From NCBI GenBank assembly GCA_963708205.1, contig OY970196.1, forward strand, positions 1,612,001 to 1,676,000: DNA of 64,000 nt, written 5' to 3'. How positions within the stretch are numbered: the first letter of the stretch is position 1; each line of letters starts with the position of its first letter. The notes below the pieces were generated by a model, which was given only the letters and a program-made list of their open reading frames with translations, was not told the DNA's origin and ran no database searches. Both the position numbers and the translations under genes were made by a program. The DNA is from CAVYTF01 sp963708205 (lineage in GTDB: Bacteria > Bacteroidota > Bacteroidia > Chitinophagales > Chitinophagaceae). Shown one piece after another: positions 1 through 8,290 of this stretch.

Positions 1-260
1 CAATAATCAAGATTGGCTTCGTTTAATGGATAATCTCTGCGAAGCACCGGGTAATCATGCTTCATCTGTTGCGTAGGACGTGTACGATGTGGATAATCCC
101 ATGCTTCTTTATTGGCATTGACATAATCTTTTATGTGCTCAATATTTCGTCCACGCTCGAGCATAATAGTTTTCAAGCCTTTTTCGCAAAGTTCTTTTGC
201 AGCCCATCCGCCGCTGATTCCCGAACCGATTACTATTGCATCATAAACATTGTCAGCCAT
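1..260 (-). CDS. GMC-family oxidoreductase, N-terminal part (cut by window edge)
   Basis: Only the first 86 or so residues lie in the window; the gene continues past base 1. The ATG is at 258-260 on the minus strand. Residues 4-22 form a classic FAD-binding Rossmann start (YDAIVIGSGISGGWAAKEL) with a GxGxxG loop, followed by a second strand ending in an acidic residue (TIMLERGR) that would bind the ribose of FAD. The later stretch with DYPLNEANLDYW resembles the Bacteroidota GMC oxidoreductases that are often found beside gluconate-2-dehydrogenase subunit 3 and TIM-barrel sugar isomerases. The neighbouring isomerase-like gene fits that context. The substrate cannot be read from this fragment. 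Confidence 0.8.
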   Translation of the reverse strand, partial: MADNVYDAIVIGSGISGGWAAKELCEKGLKTIMLERGRNIEHIKDYVNANKEAWDYPHRTRPTQQMKHDYPVLRRDYPLNEANLDY

Positions 261-337
261 TATTTATTTTGATTTAATTTTTATAAAGTTATTTTTCTTA
301 TTCTTTAATTCAATCTAAAATTTTATTTCATACTAAA

Positions 338-1222
338 TCATACATCACATATCTCTACACATTTTTTTAACGAAGAAATTTTGTCTGCCGATGTTGGAAC
401 AAATTCCTGCGCAACATAATCTTTAAATCCTGTTTTTACAATTGCGCGCATAATGGCAGGATAAAATAATTCCTGTGTGTCATCAATTTCGTGCCTCCCC
501 GGAACGCCGCCTGTATGATAATGCCCGATATACATATAGTTCTCTTCGATCGTTCTTATTATATCGCCTTCATCTATTTGCATGTGATAAATATCATACA
601 ATAATTTAAAATTTTCCGAACCCAACCTCTTGCTCAAAGCCACGCCCCATGCGGTTTTATCGCACATGTAATCTTTGTGATCAATTTTGCTGTTGAGTAA
701 TTCCATGTGAAGTATCACGCCATTTTTCTCTGCAAGACTTAAAATATTTTTTATTCCTTCAACACAATTATTCAATCCTGTTTCATCATCCATTCCATTT
801 CTGCTGCCGCTAAAACAAATTAAATTTTTATATCCAGCAGTTTTCATCAAAGGAATAACTTCTGTATAATCTTTATTTAATTGTTGATGAAAATTTTTAT
901 TATTGAATCCATCTGTTAAACTTATTGTTCCTGCGGTATAACACATGGAACTGTAAATGCCATGCTTCTGCACGGTTGGCCAATCTTTCGGTGCCAGCAA
1001 ATCTATTGCGCTGAAACCTATATTTTTCACAGCTATGCAAAGCTCATCAAGCGTCATTGTATTAAGATACGGCCATCCACAAACCGAGTGATTGATATTG
1101 CCTTTCAATTTAAATTCTTCTTCTTTTTGTTTTAATGAGAATGAAGCCAGCACTGAGTTTGCGGCTAACAATGCAGCGGAACCTGCGGCAAGATGTTTCA
1201 TCATTTTTCTTCTTGCAACCAT
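338..1222 (-). CDS. Secreted hydroxypyruvate-isomerase-like TIM-barrel protein
   Basis: This 294-residue protein belongs to the xylose-isomerase-like TIM-barrel superfamily and most resembles hydroxypyruvate isomerases. The signature near the C-terminus is GHYHTGGVPGRHEIDD followed by a conserved VAQEFVPT end. Metal-binding acidic and His residues are visible in HMELLNSK, LLYDIYHMQ and GHYHTGG. The N-terminus (MVARRKMMKHLAAGSAALLA) has twin arginines followed by a hydrophobic stretch and an A-S cleavage region, so Tat-type export is likely, as for many Bacteroidota members of this family. It lies next to a GMC oxidoreductase, which suggests a role in oxidised-sugar catabolism. The exact substrate is inferred, not shown. 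Confidence 0.8.
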   Translation of the reverse strand: MVARRKMMKHLAAGSAALLAANSVLASFSLKQKEEEFKLKGNINHSVCGWPYLNTMTLDELCIAVKNIGFSAIDLLAPKDWPTVQKHGIYSSMCYTAGTISLTDGFNNKNFHQQLNKDYTEVIPLMKTAGYKNLICFSGSRNGMDDETGLNNCVEGIKNILSLAEKNGVILHMELLNSKIDHKDYMCDKTAWGVALSKRLGSENFKLLYDIYHMQIDEGDIIRTIEENYMYIGHYHTGGVPGRHEIDDTQELFYPAIMRAIVKTGFKDYVAQEFVPTSADKISSLKKCVEICDV

Positions 1223-1374
1223 TAATACATTCTTTCGTTAAAGGCAACGTTCAAAATAAAATGCAGGTAATTTTTTTAAATAAACAGGCATACAAAATCA
1301 AACGTTAGATTTATAAATTCTCACTCAAAGTAATTTTTTATTTCAAAAAGGCAAAGAAATTTTCCAGCTTATTT

Positions 1375-2370
1375 TCAGGCAGTAATTTTTATAACCATTT
1401 CTTTTAAAAGATTGCCGGCTGTAGTGCCTGTATCTCCGACACCAATGCTCCTGAGATTGTATTGATGCAGCAACAATAATATTTTTTCTATTCCTGAATA
1501 ATCATAATTGCGGGCAGCGGCAACATAATCTTTTATAAAAAAAGAAGGAATGCCCGTCTCCATTGAAATCGTTTTTTCGTTGGATGAACTCGCGCCAAAA
1601 GTCATTGCCACTTTACTAAAGAAAGCATACAGCGATGGCAAAATAAGCTGTATTGGCGCGGCTTTCGGGTTATCTTCAAAATACTGGATGATGCGAATTG
1701 CTTTGGGAAAATTTTTTTTAGCAAGTGCATCCTGCAGTTCAAAAACATTAAATTCTTTGCTTATGCCGATGTATGTTTCAATATCATCTTCGGTGATATT
1801 TTTTCTTTGTTTTAAATTAATCGTCAGCTTTTCTACTTCATTATTCAAACGCGAAAGATCGTTGCCGATGTGATCTGTAAGCAAAGCCAGGGCTTTGGGA
1901 GAAATGGTTAATCCTTTTGAAGCGATCATTTCACTGGTCCATTCTGCGAGCTTGTAATCTTTTATTTTATCGCTTGAAAAATATTCCTGCTTTTTTAAAA
2001 GCTTGGCAAGTTTGCTTCTGCCGTCAATCTTTTTTTCTTTGTATGCAACCACAAAAATGGTTGATGACAGCGGATTTTGAATGTACGATTCCAGCTTTTC
2101 TATGTCTTTTAAATGCTGCGCTTCTTTCAGCAAAACAACCTGCTTTTCGGCAAACATCGGGTAGCGGCAACAGGCATTTATAATGGCTGTCCACTCAGCA
2201 TCTTTGCCATAAAAAACGCTGAGATTAAAGCTTGCCTCGCTTTCTGAAAGTATGTGGTGTTCTGCATACTCAACGATCTGGTCAATATAAAAAGCCTCTT
2301 CCCCTTCGAGCCAATAAATTGGTTTGAAGATCTTCTTTTTCCAATCGCTGATGATTTTTTCCGCAGACAT
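1375..2370 (-). CDS. holA: DNA polymerase III subunit delta
   Basis: The 331-residue product is the delta subunit of the clamp loader, which opens the beta sliding clamp during replication. The N-terminal part has the family pattern PIYWLEGEEAFYIDQIVEYA, corresponding to the degenerate P-loop region of HolA, then FYGKDAEW and a domain with FVVAYKEKKIDGRSKLAKLL. The middle part contains LTDHIGNDLSRLNNEVEKL, typical of the AAA+ lid, and the C-terminal helical collar follows. Length fits the family (about 330-350). A TATCTTTG box lies on the minus strand at 2376-2383, very close to the ATG at 2370, so the transcript may have almost no leader. No partner replication gene is adjacent. Confidence 0.92.
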   Translation of the reverse strand: MSAEKIISDWKKKIFKPIYWLEGEEAFYIDQIVEYAEHHILSESEASFNLSVFYGKDAEWTAIINACCRYPMFAEKQVVLLKEAQHLKDIEKLESYIQNPLSSTIFVVAYKEKKIDGRSKLAKLLKKQEYFSSDKIKDYKLAEWTSEMIASKGLTISPKALALLTDHIGNDLSRLNNEVEKLTINLKQRKNITEDDIETYIGISKEFNVFELQDALAKKNFPKAIRIIQYFEDNPKAAPIQLILPSLYAFFSKVAMTFGASSSNEKTISMETGIPSFFIKDYVAAARNYDYSGIEKILLLLHQYNLRSIGVGDTGTTAGNLLKEMVIKITA

Positions 2371-2375
2371 GAAGG

Positions 2376-2383
2376 CAAAGATA
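2376..2383 (-). promoter_or_regulatory. Candidate -7 box for holA
   Basis: Reading the minus strand, TATCTTTG matches the Bacteroidota -7 consensus TAnnTTTG exactly. It ends only five bases before the holA ATG, so a transcript from it would be nearly leaderless. No TTG -33 element is seen at the usual spacing, so this is a weak call. Confidence 0.35.
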
Positions 2384-2430
2384 TTATTGCAAACGAAAAT
2401 AAAATTGCTTAATGGAAAAGAGAAACATGC

Positions 2431-2490
2431 ACGGAGCGTCGCAAGTAAAGTTCAACGGATATTCTGCAGTCCGTCACCAAAAAAATTACA
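2431..2490 (-). repeat. Dispersed intergenic repeat, copy 1
   Basis: Read on the minus strand, this segment begins with TTTTTTTGGTGACGG, runs about 36 bases and reaches a core TTACTTGCGACGCT. It aligns over about 60 bases with the element at 4286-4352 on the plus strand (shared blocks GGTGACGG, AGAATATC, CTTTACTTGCG). The two copies flank the ABC-F gene in inverted orientation. The core differs from the other copies (GCGACGCT for GCGTCGCA), so this copy looks decayed. Confidence 0.6.
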
Positions 2491-2529
2491 AGCAAAAATT
2501 AACCGGTGATATAAAATAATGCTAATCGA

Positions 2530-2548
2530 ATCCGCACATCCGCACATC
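2530..2548. repeat. Short GTGCGGAT-type repeat, left of ABC-F gene
   Basis: The sequence ATCCGCACATCCGCACATC is two tandem copies of ATCCGCAC. Its complement (GATGTGCGGATGTGCGGAT) reappears on the plus strand just upstream of the same gene at 4205-4218 and 4228-4238. The ABC-F coding region is therefore bracketed by this motif on both sides, in inverted orientation. Confidence 0.6.
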
Positions 2549-4172
2549 AATTATACATTTCTTCGCGCAACTGTTTTACACGCGCATCTTCCATATATTC
2601 ATCGAAAGTGGTGAGGCGGTCAATGATGCCTTTGGGCGTTAATTCTATAACCCGGTTGGCAACCGTTTGCATAAAAGTATGATCGTGCGACGTGAGCAGC
2701 ACAACGCCGGGAAATGTGTTGCAGCCTTCGTTGAAGCTTTGAATACTTTCCAGGTCGAGGTGATTTGTCGGCTGATCTAAAATGATGAGGTTAGGATTTT
2801 GCAGCATCATGCGGCTGATCATGCAGCGCACTTTTTCGCCTCCGCTGAGCACGTTTGTTTTCTTGGCAATATCATCTCCGCTGAAAAGCATTTTGCCCAG
2901 AAAGCCGCGCAGGAAGGGCTCATCAGCGTCTGTAACATTTGGTGGCACAAACTGCCGGAGCCACTCAAGCAAGGTTAGACCTTCGGTGAAAAATTCATTG
3001 TTCTCAACAGGCAAATAGGCTTTGGTGATTGTGGTACCCCATTCGTATTTTCCTTTTTCCGCTTTCGCATTGCCGTTTATTATCTCAAAGAAATTGGTGA
3101 TGGCAAGCGCATCCCTGCTAAGCAAAGCGATCTTATCACCTTTGTTTACCGTGAAAGAAACTTTATCAAACAGCTTTCTGCCATCAACACTGTTGCTGAG
3201 ATTTTCAACATTTAAAATTTGGTTTCCCACTTCGCGCAAAGGCTGAAAAATAATGCCCGGATATTTTCTGTTCGAAGGTTCTATTTCTTCAATGGTTAAT
3301 TTCTCCAAAGCTTTTTTTCTTGATGTTGCCTGCTTGCTCTTTGATGCATTGGCAGAAAAACGGGCAATGAAATCGAGCAATGCCGCACGCTTTTCTTCAT
3401 TCTTTTTATTCTTGTCATTTATCTGGCGGCTCATCAGTTGCGAGCTTTCGTACCAGAAAGTATAGTTGCCTGTGAAGATCTTTATTTTCCTTTTATCAAC
3501 ATCCGCGACGTGTGTGCAAATGGTATCTAAAAAGTGTCGGTCATGACTTACTACCAACACGATATTTTCATAATCTGCCAGAAAGTTTTCGAGCCATCCG
3601 ATGGTTTCAATATCCAATCCATTCGTAGGTTCATCCATTAATAAAATATCAGGATTGCCAAACAAAGCCTGCGCAAGCAGCACGCGTAATTTTAAATTAG
3701 AAGGCAGATCGCGCATCAGTGTCTGGTGATACATTTCCTTTACACCCAGATCGCCCAAAAGCGCGCCGGCATTGCTCTCCGCTTCATAGCCGCCCATTTC
3801 ACCAAACTCCGCTTCCAGGTATCCGGCTTTCATGTAATCATCTTCGGTAGCATCAGGGTCTGCATAGATCGCATCTTTTTTATGCATCACTTCCCACATT
3901 TTTTTATGACCCATCAACACGGTGTTCAACACAGTTTCGGCATCAAACTCATATTGATTTTGTTTCAGCACAGCCATGCGCTCGCCGGGCGTTATTTCCA
4001 CGGTGCCTTTATTGGGTTCTATTTCGCCACTGAGTATTTTTAAGAAGGTAGATTTGCCGGCACCGTTTGCGCCGATAACGCCGTAGCAATTTCCCTTTAC
4101 GAAATTCAGGTTCACTTCATCAAACAACACGCGCTTGCCATACGCGAGGGTGATATTTCTTGCACTGATCAT
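2547..4172 (-). CDS. ABC-F family ATPase, YbiT/YkpA-like
   Basis: This 541-residue protein has two ABC domains in one chain and no membrane segments, the layout of ribosome-associated ABC-F proteins. The first domain has an intact Walker A (GANGAGKST) and Walker B with catalytic Glu (ILLMDEPTNGLD), but its signature is degenerate (LPSNLKLRVLLAQAL), as is usual in the YbiT group. A charged linker follows (about residues 245-305). In the second domain the signature is intact (LSGGEKVR), yet Walker A is lost (ALLSRDALAITNFF) and the catalytic Glu of Walker B is Gln (ILDQPTNHLD). One composite ATP site is thus probably inactive. A role in ribosome function or stress is inferred from the family. 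Confidence 0.9.
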   Translation of the reverse strand: MISARNITLAYGKRVLFDEVNLNFVKGNCYGVIGANGAGKSTFLKILSGEIEPNKGTVEITPGERMAVLKQNQYEFDAETVLNTVLMGHKKMWEVMHKKDAIYADPDATEDDYMKAGYLEAEFGEMGGYEAESNAGALLGDLGVKEMYHQTLMRDLPSNLKLRVLLAQALFGNPDILLMDEPTNGLDIETIGWLENFLADYENIVLVVSHDRHFLDTICTHVADVDKRKIKIFTGNYTFWYESSQLMSRQINDKNKKNEEKRAALLDFIARFSANASKSKQATSRKKALEKLTIEEIEPSNRKYPGIIFQPLREVGNQILNVENLSNSVDGRKLFDKVSFTVNKGDKIALLSRDALAITNFFEIINGNAKAEKGKYEWGTTITKAYLPVENNEFFTEGLTLLEWLRQFVPPNVTDADEPFLRGFLGKMLFSGDDIAKKTNVLSGGEKVRCMISRMMLQNPNLIILDQPTNHLDLESIQSFNEGCNTFPGVVLLTSHDHTFMQTVANRVIELTPKGIIDRLTTFDEYMEDARVKQLREEMYN

Positions 4173-4196
4173 TTTCTACAAAAAAATTTAGAGGCG

Positions 4197-4204
4197 CAAA
4201 GATA
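4197..4204 (-). promoter_or_regulatory. Candidate -7 box for the ABC-F gene
   Basis: TATCTTTG on the minus strand matches TAnnTTTG and ends 24 bases before the ATG at 4172, a normal distance for Bacteroidota transcripts. A TTTG lies further upstream, but at a spacing of about 13 rather than 17-23, so the -33 element is uncertain. Confidence 0.5.
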
Positions 4205-4238
4205 ATGTGCGGATGTGCAAATAAGAAGATGTGCGGAT
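4205..4238. repeat. Short GTGCGGAT-type repeats, right of ABC-F gene
   Basis: ATGTGCGGATGTGC (4205-4218) and GATGTGCGGAT (4228-4238) repeat the GTGCGGAT unit that also occurs, complemented, at 2530-2548. The array lies just upstream of the ABC-F promoter box. Confidence 0.55.
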
Positions 4239-4285
4239 TTACTTAATGTTCAGGCTTGCTTAGCAAGCATTACACGTTGCTTTTT

Positions 4286-4425
4286 GTAGTGATTTTTTGG
4301 TGACGGGCGAAAGAATATCTATTGGGCTTTACTTGCGTCGCACTCTTGTACGGTTGGTGCACTGCGCAGCTATATTCAAGTATCACTGAGCGTAGTGTCG
4401 CTCAAACATTGGTTCATAATTGGAG
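4286..4425 (+). repeat. Dispersed intergenic repeat, copy 2 (composite)
   Basis: This is the longest copy of the family. It begins with ATTTTTTGGTGACGGGC, has the core TTGCGTCGCACTCTTGTACG at 4333-4352 and ends with ATTGGTTCATAA at about 4409-4420, a motif that also closes the copy at 28351. The 20-base core is identical, as complement, at 28351-28370 and 62688-62707. A small hairpin GAGCG/CGCTC lies at about 4388-4403. It sits in the 270-base gap between the ABC-F gene and the end of the his operon. Confidence 0.7.
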
Positions 4426-4442
4426 TTAATGTTTGTATTATT

Positions 4443-5057
4443 CTATTGCGTGATTTTTGTATTTGATAGATGTCTTTTTTTCAACACTTCTTTTACATCT
4501 TTTAATGAAAAATTTTTAGCCTGGAGGAGTATTAAATAATGAAACAAAAGATCCGCAGCTTCATTCAAAAACAAATCACTGTTATTGTCTTTTGCTTCAA
4601 TCACAAGTTCCACGGCTTCTTCTCCAACTTTTTGCGCGATCTTATTTATTCCTTTTGCAAACAATGCTGAAACATAGGAGCCATCAGCATTTGCAGCTTT
4701 GCGTGATGCAATTATTTTTTCCAACCCGATTAAAAAATCATCCTGAATATTTTCCTCATTCCAGCAGGTATCCGCGCCTGTATGACAAACAGGACCAACA
4801 GGTTTTGCTTTTATCAGCAAAGTATCATTATCACAATCGATCAGAATATTTTTCACAAATAAAAAGTTGCCGCTCTCTTCACCTTTTGTCCAAAGCCTTT
4901 GTTTGCTTCGGCTGAAAAAAGTTACTTTATTCAACTCTTTTGTTTTATCAAAAGCTTCTTCATTCATGAAGCCGAGCATCAAAACTTTTCCTGTTTCAGC
5001 ATCCTGAATAATTGCAGGAACAAGACCATCTGTATATTTTTCAAAATCAACTTTCAT
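4443..5057 (-). CDS. hisI: Bifunctional phosphoribosyl-AMP cyclohydrolase / phosphoribosyl-ATP pyrophosphatase
   Basis: The 204-residue HisIE fusion performs steps 2 and 3 of histidine synthesis. The N-terminal cyclohydrolase half carries VPAIIQDAETGKVLMLGFMN, FSRSKQRLWTKGEESGN, the metal-binding DCDNDTLL and the Cys-containing GPVCHTGADTCW. The C-terminal pyrophosphatase half has the MazG-like helices with QKVGEEAVELVIEAK and NEAADLLFHYLILL. It is the last gene of the operon, 30 bases after hisF. Length and order fit the Bacteroidota his operon exactly. Confidence 0.97.
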   Translation of the reverse strand: MKVDFEKYTDGLVPAIIQDAETGKVLMLGFMNEEAFDKTKELNKVTFFSRSKQRLWTKGEESGNFLFVKNILIDCDNDTLLIKAKPVGPVCHTGADTCWNEENIQDDFLIGLEKIIASRKAANADGSYVSALFAKGINKIAQKVGEEAVELVIEAKDNNSDLFLNEAADLLFHYLILLQAKNFSLKDVKEVLKKRHLSNTKITQ

Positions 5058-5087
5058 AAAATAAATTGTTTTTCAACATTCGTTCTT

Positions 5088-5843
5088 CTAAATTCTAACT
5101 TCAATCTTTTCGCTTTTCAAATACCTTTTTAACGCTCCAATTTCAATTTCTTTAAAATGAAAAACACTTGCAGCCAGCGCTGCATCTGCATTTCCGCATT
5201 TAAAGATTTCTGCAAAATGTTCCATCGTTCCGCCGCCGCCGCTTGCAATCACAGGAATAGGAAGCTGAGAAATTTGTTTGGTTAACTCAAGAGCAAAACC
5301 TTTTTTTGTTCCATCATGATCCATTGATGTCAGTAAAATTTCTCCTGCTCCAAGCTCAACAACATGCTTTGTCCAATCAACACATTTCATTTCTGTTTTT
5401 GTTCTTCCACCATTCAGATAAACATACCATTCATTATCATCTTCGTGTTTTGCATCAACAGCGACAACAATGCACTGGCTTCCGAAACGCTTCGCCATTT
5501 CCTCCACAAGTTTTGGATTTTTATATGCCGCCGTGTTGATAGATATTTTATCTGCACCACTTTCAAGTAAGATACTGATATCTTCAATTGACGCAATTCC
5601 GCCTCCAACTGTGAATGGAATATTGATGCACTGCGCAATTTTTTTTACAAGCGCACTTAGCGTTTTTCTTTTTTCATTTGTGGCTGTGATGTCGAGAAAC
5701 ACCAACTCATCTGCGCCTTGCTGCGCATACATCTCAGCAAGTTCAACTGCATCACCCGCATCACGCAACTGTAAAAAGTTTGTTCCTTTTACAGTTCTTC
5801 CATCTTTAATATCGAGACATGGTATGATGCGTTTAGCGAGCAT
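5088..5843 (-). CDS. hisF: Imidazole glycerol phosphate synthase, cyclase subunit HisF
   Basis: This 251-residue TIM barrel uses ammonia from HisH to convert PRFAR to imidazole glycerol phosphate and AICAR. Both catalytic Asp motifs are present: PCLDIKDGRTVKGTNF at the N-terminus and LTSMDHDGTKKGFALEL in the second half. Phosphate-binding loops VGGGIASIEDI and ASGGGGTMEHF are intact. The start lies 3 bases after the hisA stop, which implies translational coupling. It pairs with HisH encoded two genes upstream. Confidence 0.97.
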   Translation of the reverse strand: MLAKRIIPCLDIKDGRTVKGTNFLQLRDAGDAVELAEMYAQQGADELVFLDITATNEKRKTLSALVKKIAQCINIPFTVGGGIASIEDISILLESGADKISINTAAYKNPKLVEEMAKRFGSQCIVVAVDAKHEDDNEWYVYLNGGRTKTEMKCVDWTKHVVELGAGEILLTSMDHDGTKKGFALELTKQISQLPIPVIASGGGGTMEHFAEIFKCGNADAALAASVFHFKEIEIGALKRYLKSEKIEVRI

Positions 5844-5846
5844 TTT

Positions 5847-6566
5847 TTATTGGATGAAATTTTTCAGATCATTTAAAGAAATTCTATTTTCATAAATTGC
5901 TTTGCCAATGATTACTCCGCTGCAATTCAATTCCAGCAAGCATTCCAGGTCATCAACAGAACTTACTCCACCGCTTGCTATGAAATGTAATGAAGGAAAT
6001 TTTGCAATAACTTTTTTATATAGATCAAAAGAAGGGCCTTCTAGATTTCCGTCTCTATTTATGTCAGTGCAAAAAATTTGTTTGATGCCAAGCGCAATAT
6101 TCTTTTTAACAAAATCAAAAATGTTAATGTCAGTTTTTTCAAGCCATCCATTGATAAAAATCTTTTCATCTTTAACATCCGCGCCTAATAAAAATTTATC
6201 TGCACCAAAAATTTTCAACCAATTTTTAAATTCATTTTCATTTTTTACAGCAATGCTTCCAACAGTTGCAAAGGCTGCACCTGAATCAAAAGCGATTCTT
6301 ACATCTTCTTCTTTTTTTATGCCTCCTCCGAAATCAATGATCAATTTAGTTTGCGAAGCAATACTTCCCAAAACCTTCCAATTGCTTACTGCGCCCGACT
6401 TTGCGCCGTCAAGATCAACCAAATGCAAACGCTTTATTCCTGCATCTTCAAACTGTTTTGCCACTTCAAGCGGATGTTCATTGTAAATTTTTTTTTGTGT
6501 AAAATCTCCTTGTGAAAGTCTTACGCATTTGCCGTCAATGATATCTATTGCAGGAATAATTTCCAT
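5847..6566 (-). CDS. hisA: ProFAR isomerase HisA
   Basis: The 239-residue TIM barrel isomerises ProFAR to PRFAR. The catalytic Asp motif near the start (IPAIDIIDGKCVRLSQGDF) and the second one (IFCTDINRDGNLEGPSF) are intact, and the phosphate loops DFGGGIKKEEDV and ASGGVSSVDDL are visible. The ATG overlaps the hisH stop by one base. It shares the half-barrel duplication pattern with HisF, its paralogue next door. Confidence 0.97.
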   Translation of the reverse strand: MEIIPAIDIIDGKCVRLSQGDFTQKKIYNEHPLEVAKQFEDAGIKRLHLVDLDGAKSGAVSNWKVLGSIASQTKLIIDFGGGIKKEEDVRIAFDSGAAFATVGSIAVKNENEFKNWLKIFGADKFLLGADVKDEKIFINGWLEKTDINIFDFVKKNIALGIKQIFCTDINRDGNLEGPSFDLYKKVIAKFPSLHFIASGGVSSVDDLECLLELNCSGVIIGKAIYENRISLNDLKNFIQ

Positions 6567-7153
6567 TAGAGTTCAATGAAATTTTTAAGAATTTGCTCAC
6601 CGACTATCCCGCTTCTTTCAGGATGAAATTGCACACCGTAAAAATTATTTTTTTGTAATGCTGCGCTGAATGGTTGTATATGATTTGTTGTCGCAATAGT
6701 TTCTTTTACTGTTGCTGCATAATAACTATGCACGAAATAACAATAACTGTTTTCATCAACCTGTTTAAACAAATCTCCTTTGAAACCATGAATTGTATTC
6801 CATCCCGTGTGAGGAATTTTTTCATTGTCGGTCGCCTTAAACTTTTTTACTGCTGCATCAAAAATTCCCAAACATTTTGTATTGCCTTCTTCTGAATGTT
6901 TGCACATCAATTGCATACCCAAACATATTCCAAACACAGGCTGCGTAAGGTTTTTAATAACTTCAGCTAAATTCTTTTCATGCAAATATTTCATTGCACT
7001 GCTTGCTTCACCAACACCAGGAAAAATTATTTTATCTCCATTTTGTATCGTTTCGATATCGTCAGAAACAATTGCTTTCACACCAATTCTTTCCAAAGCA
7101 AATTGAACAGATTTTGTATTCCCTGCATTATATTTTATGATAACAACATTCAT
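6566..7153 (-). CDS. hisH: Imidazole glycerol phosphate synthase, glutaminase subunit HisH
   Basis: The 195-residue class I glutamine amidotransferase supplies ammonia to HisF. The nucleophile Cys is in VFGICLGMQLM, and the His-Glu pair of the triad is in YGVQFHPERSG. The oxyanion-strand region FPGVGEASSAM is the HisH form. It starts 6 bases after hisB ends and overlaps hisA by one base. Length is normal for the family. Confidence 0.97.
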   Translation of the reverse strand: MNVVIIKYNAGNTKSVQFALERIGVKAIVSDDIETIQNGDKIIFPGVGEASSAMKYLHEKNLAEVIKNLTQPVFGICLGMQLMCKHSEEGNTKCLGIFDAAVKKFKATDNEKIPHTGWNTIHGFKGDLFKQVDENSYCYFVHSYYAATVKETIATTNHIQPFSAALQKNNFYGVQFHPERSGIVGEQILKNFIEL

Positions 7154-7159
7154 GTTTTT

Positions 7160-8290
7160 TTATAAAACTCCTTTTGTTGTAGGCAAATAATTATCGAAGG
7201 AATCGCGCTTCACAGCCATCCTTATTGCTTTTGCAAATGCTTTAAAGATTGCTTCAATTTTATGATGTTCATTGTGCCCTTTACATTCAATATTCAAATT
7301 GCATTTTGCGCCATCGCTGAAAGATTTAAAAAAATGAAAGAACATTTCTGTTGGCATATCTCCAACTTTCTCTCTGTTGAAATCTGCATTCCAAACAAGC
7401 CAGTTTCTTCCTCCAAAATCTATCAAAACCTTTGCTTCAGCTTCATCCATCGGCAATGCAAAACCATATCTTTCAATGCCACGTTTATCACTTAATGCTT
7501 TTGCAAAAGCTTCTCCTAAAGCAATGCCTGTGTCTTCAATTGTATGATGTTCATCAACATGCAGATCGCCGTTTACTTTAATTGAAAGGTCTATTTTTCC
7601 ATGGTTCGCAATTTGGTCAAGCATGTGATTGAAGAAGCCTAAACCTGTATCGATATTGGCTTTCCCATTGCCATCAAGATTTAGTTGAATACTAATTTTT
7701 GTTTCGTTTGTATTTCTTTCATGAGAAATTTTTCTTAAACCAAGCTTTAAGAATTTATAAATTTGATTCCAATCACTTGTTTCAAAAAAAATTGTCTCTC
7801 TTAAATTTTTTTCCTGCTCTTCATTCAATTCATGCAAAGGCGATTTTAGATAAATTGCTTTGCAGCCAAGATTTTTTGCAAGCTGAATATCACTCCAACG
7901 ATCACCAATCACGAACGAATTTTCAAGATCAAATTTTTCATTCTTGAAGAAATTCTTAAGCAGACCAATACCGGGCTTTCTTGTGTCAAGATTTTCTTCA
8001 GAAAAACTTTTATCTATAAAAATTTCATCAAACACAAACCCTTCGCCTTTTAAAATTCGAAGCATTAAGTTTTGATAAGGATAAAAATTTTCTTCAGGAA
8101 AAGAATGTGTTCCAAGCCCATCTTGATTTGTAACCATTACTTTATAAAAATCAAACTCAGCAGCAATCTTCTCTAATGCAGTAATGGCGCCGCTTACAAA
8201 GGATGTCTTTTCCAAACTATCTATTTGAAAATCGGCAGATGGTTCATTTAAAATCACACCATCGCGGTCAAAAAATAAAATTCTTTTCAT
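7160..8290 (-). CDS. hisB: Bifunctional histidinol-phosphatase / imidazoleglycerol-phosphate dehydratase
   Basis: The 376-residue HisB is a fusion of two enzymes, catalysing steps 7 and 9. The N-terminal HAD phosphatase has the DxD nucleophile motif RILFFDRDGVILNEP and a later VIGDRWSDIQLAKNLGC. The C-terminal dehydratase (from about residue 190) has the duplicated metal-binding His motifs FFNHMLDQIANHG, VDEHHTIEDTGIALGE, FFHFFKSFSDG and GHNEHHKIEAIFKAF. The ATG overlaps the hisC stop by four bases, a typical coupled junction. Confidence 0.97.
   Translation of the reverse strand: MKRILFFDRDGVILNEPSADFQIDSLEKTSFVSGAITALEKIAAEFDFYKVMVTNQDGLGTHSFPEENFYPYQNLMLRILKGEGFVFDEIFIDKSFSEENLDTRKPGIGLLKNFFKNEKFDLENSFVIGDRWSDIQLAKNLGCKAIYLKSPLHELNEEQEKNLRETIFFETSDWNQIYKFLKLGLRKISHERNTNETKISIQLNLDGNGKANIDTGLGFFNHMLDQIANHGKIDLSIKVNGDLHVDEHHTIEDTGIALGEAFAKALSDKRGIERYGFALPMDEAEAKVLIDFGGRNWLVWNADFNREKVGDMPTEMFFHFFKSFSDGAKCNLNIECKGHNEHHKIEAIFKAFAKAIRMAVKRDSFDNYLPTTKGVL

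Noticed and set aside
5902..6486. 194-residue open frame on the plus strand opposite hisA
   Set aside because: A shadow of the hisA coding strand; no domain, no start context.
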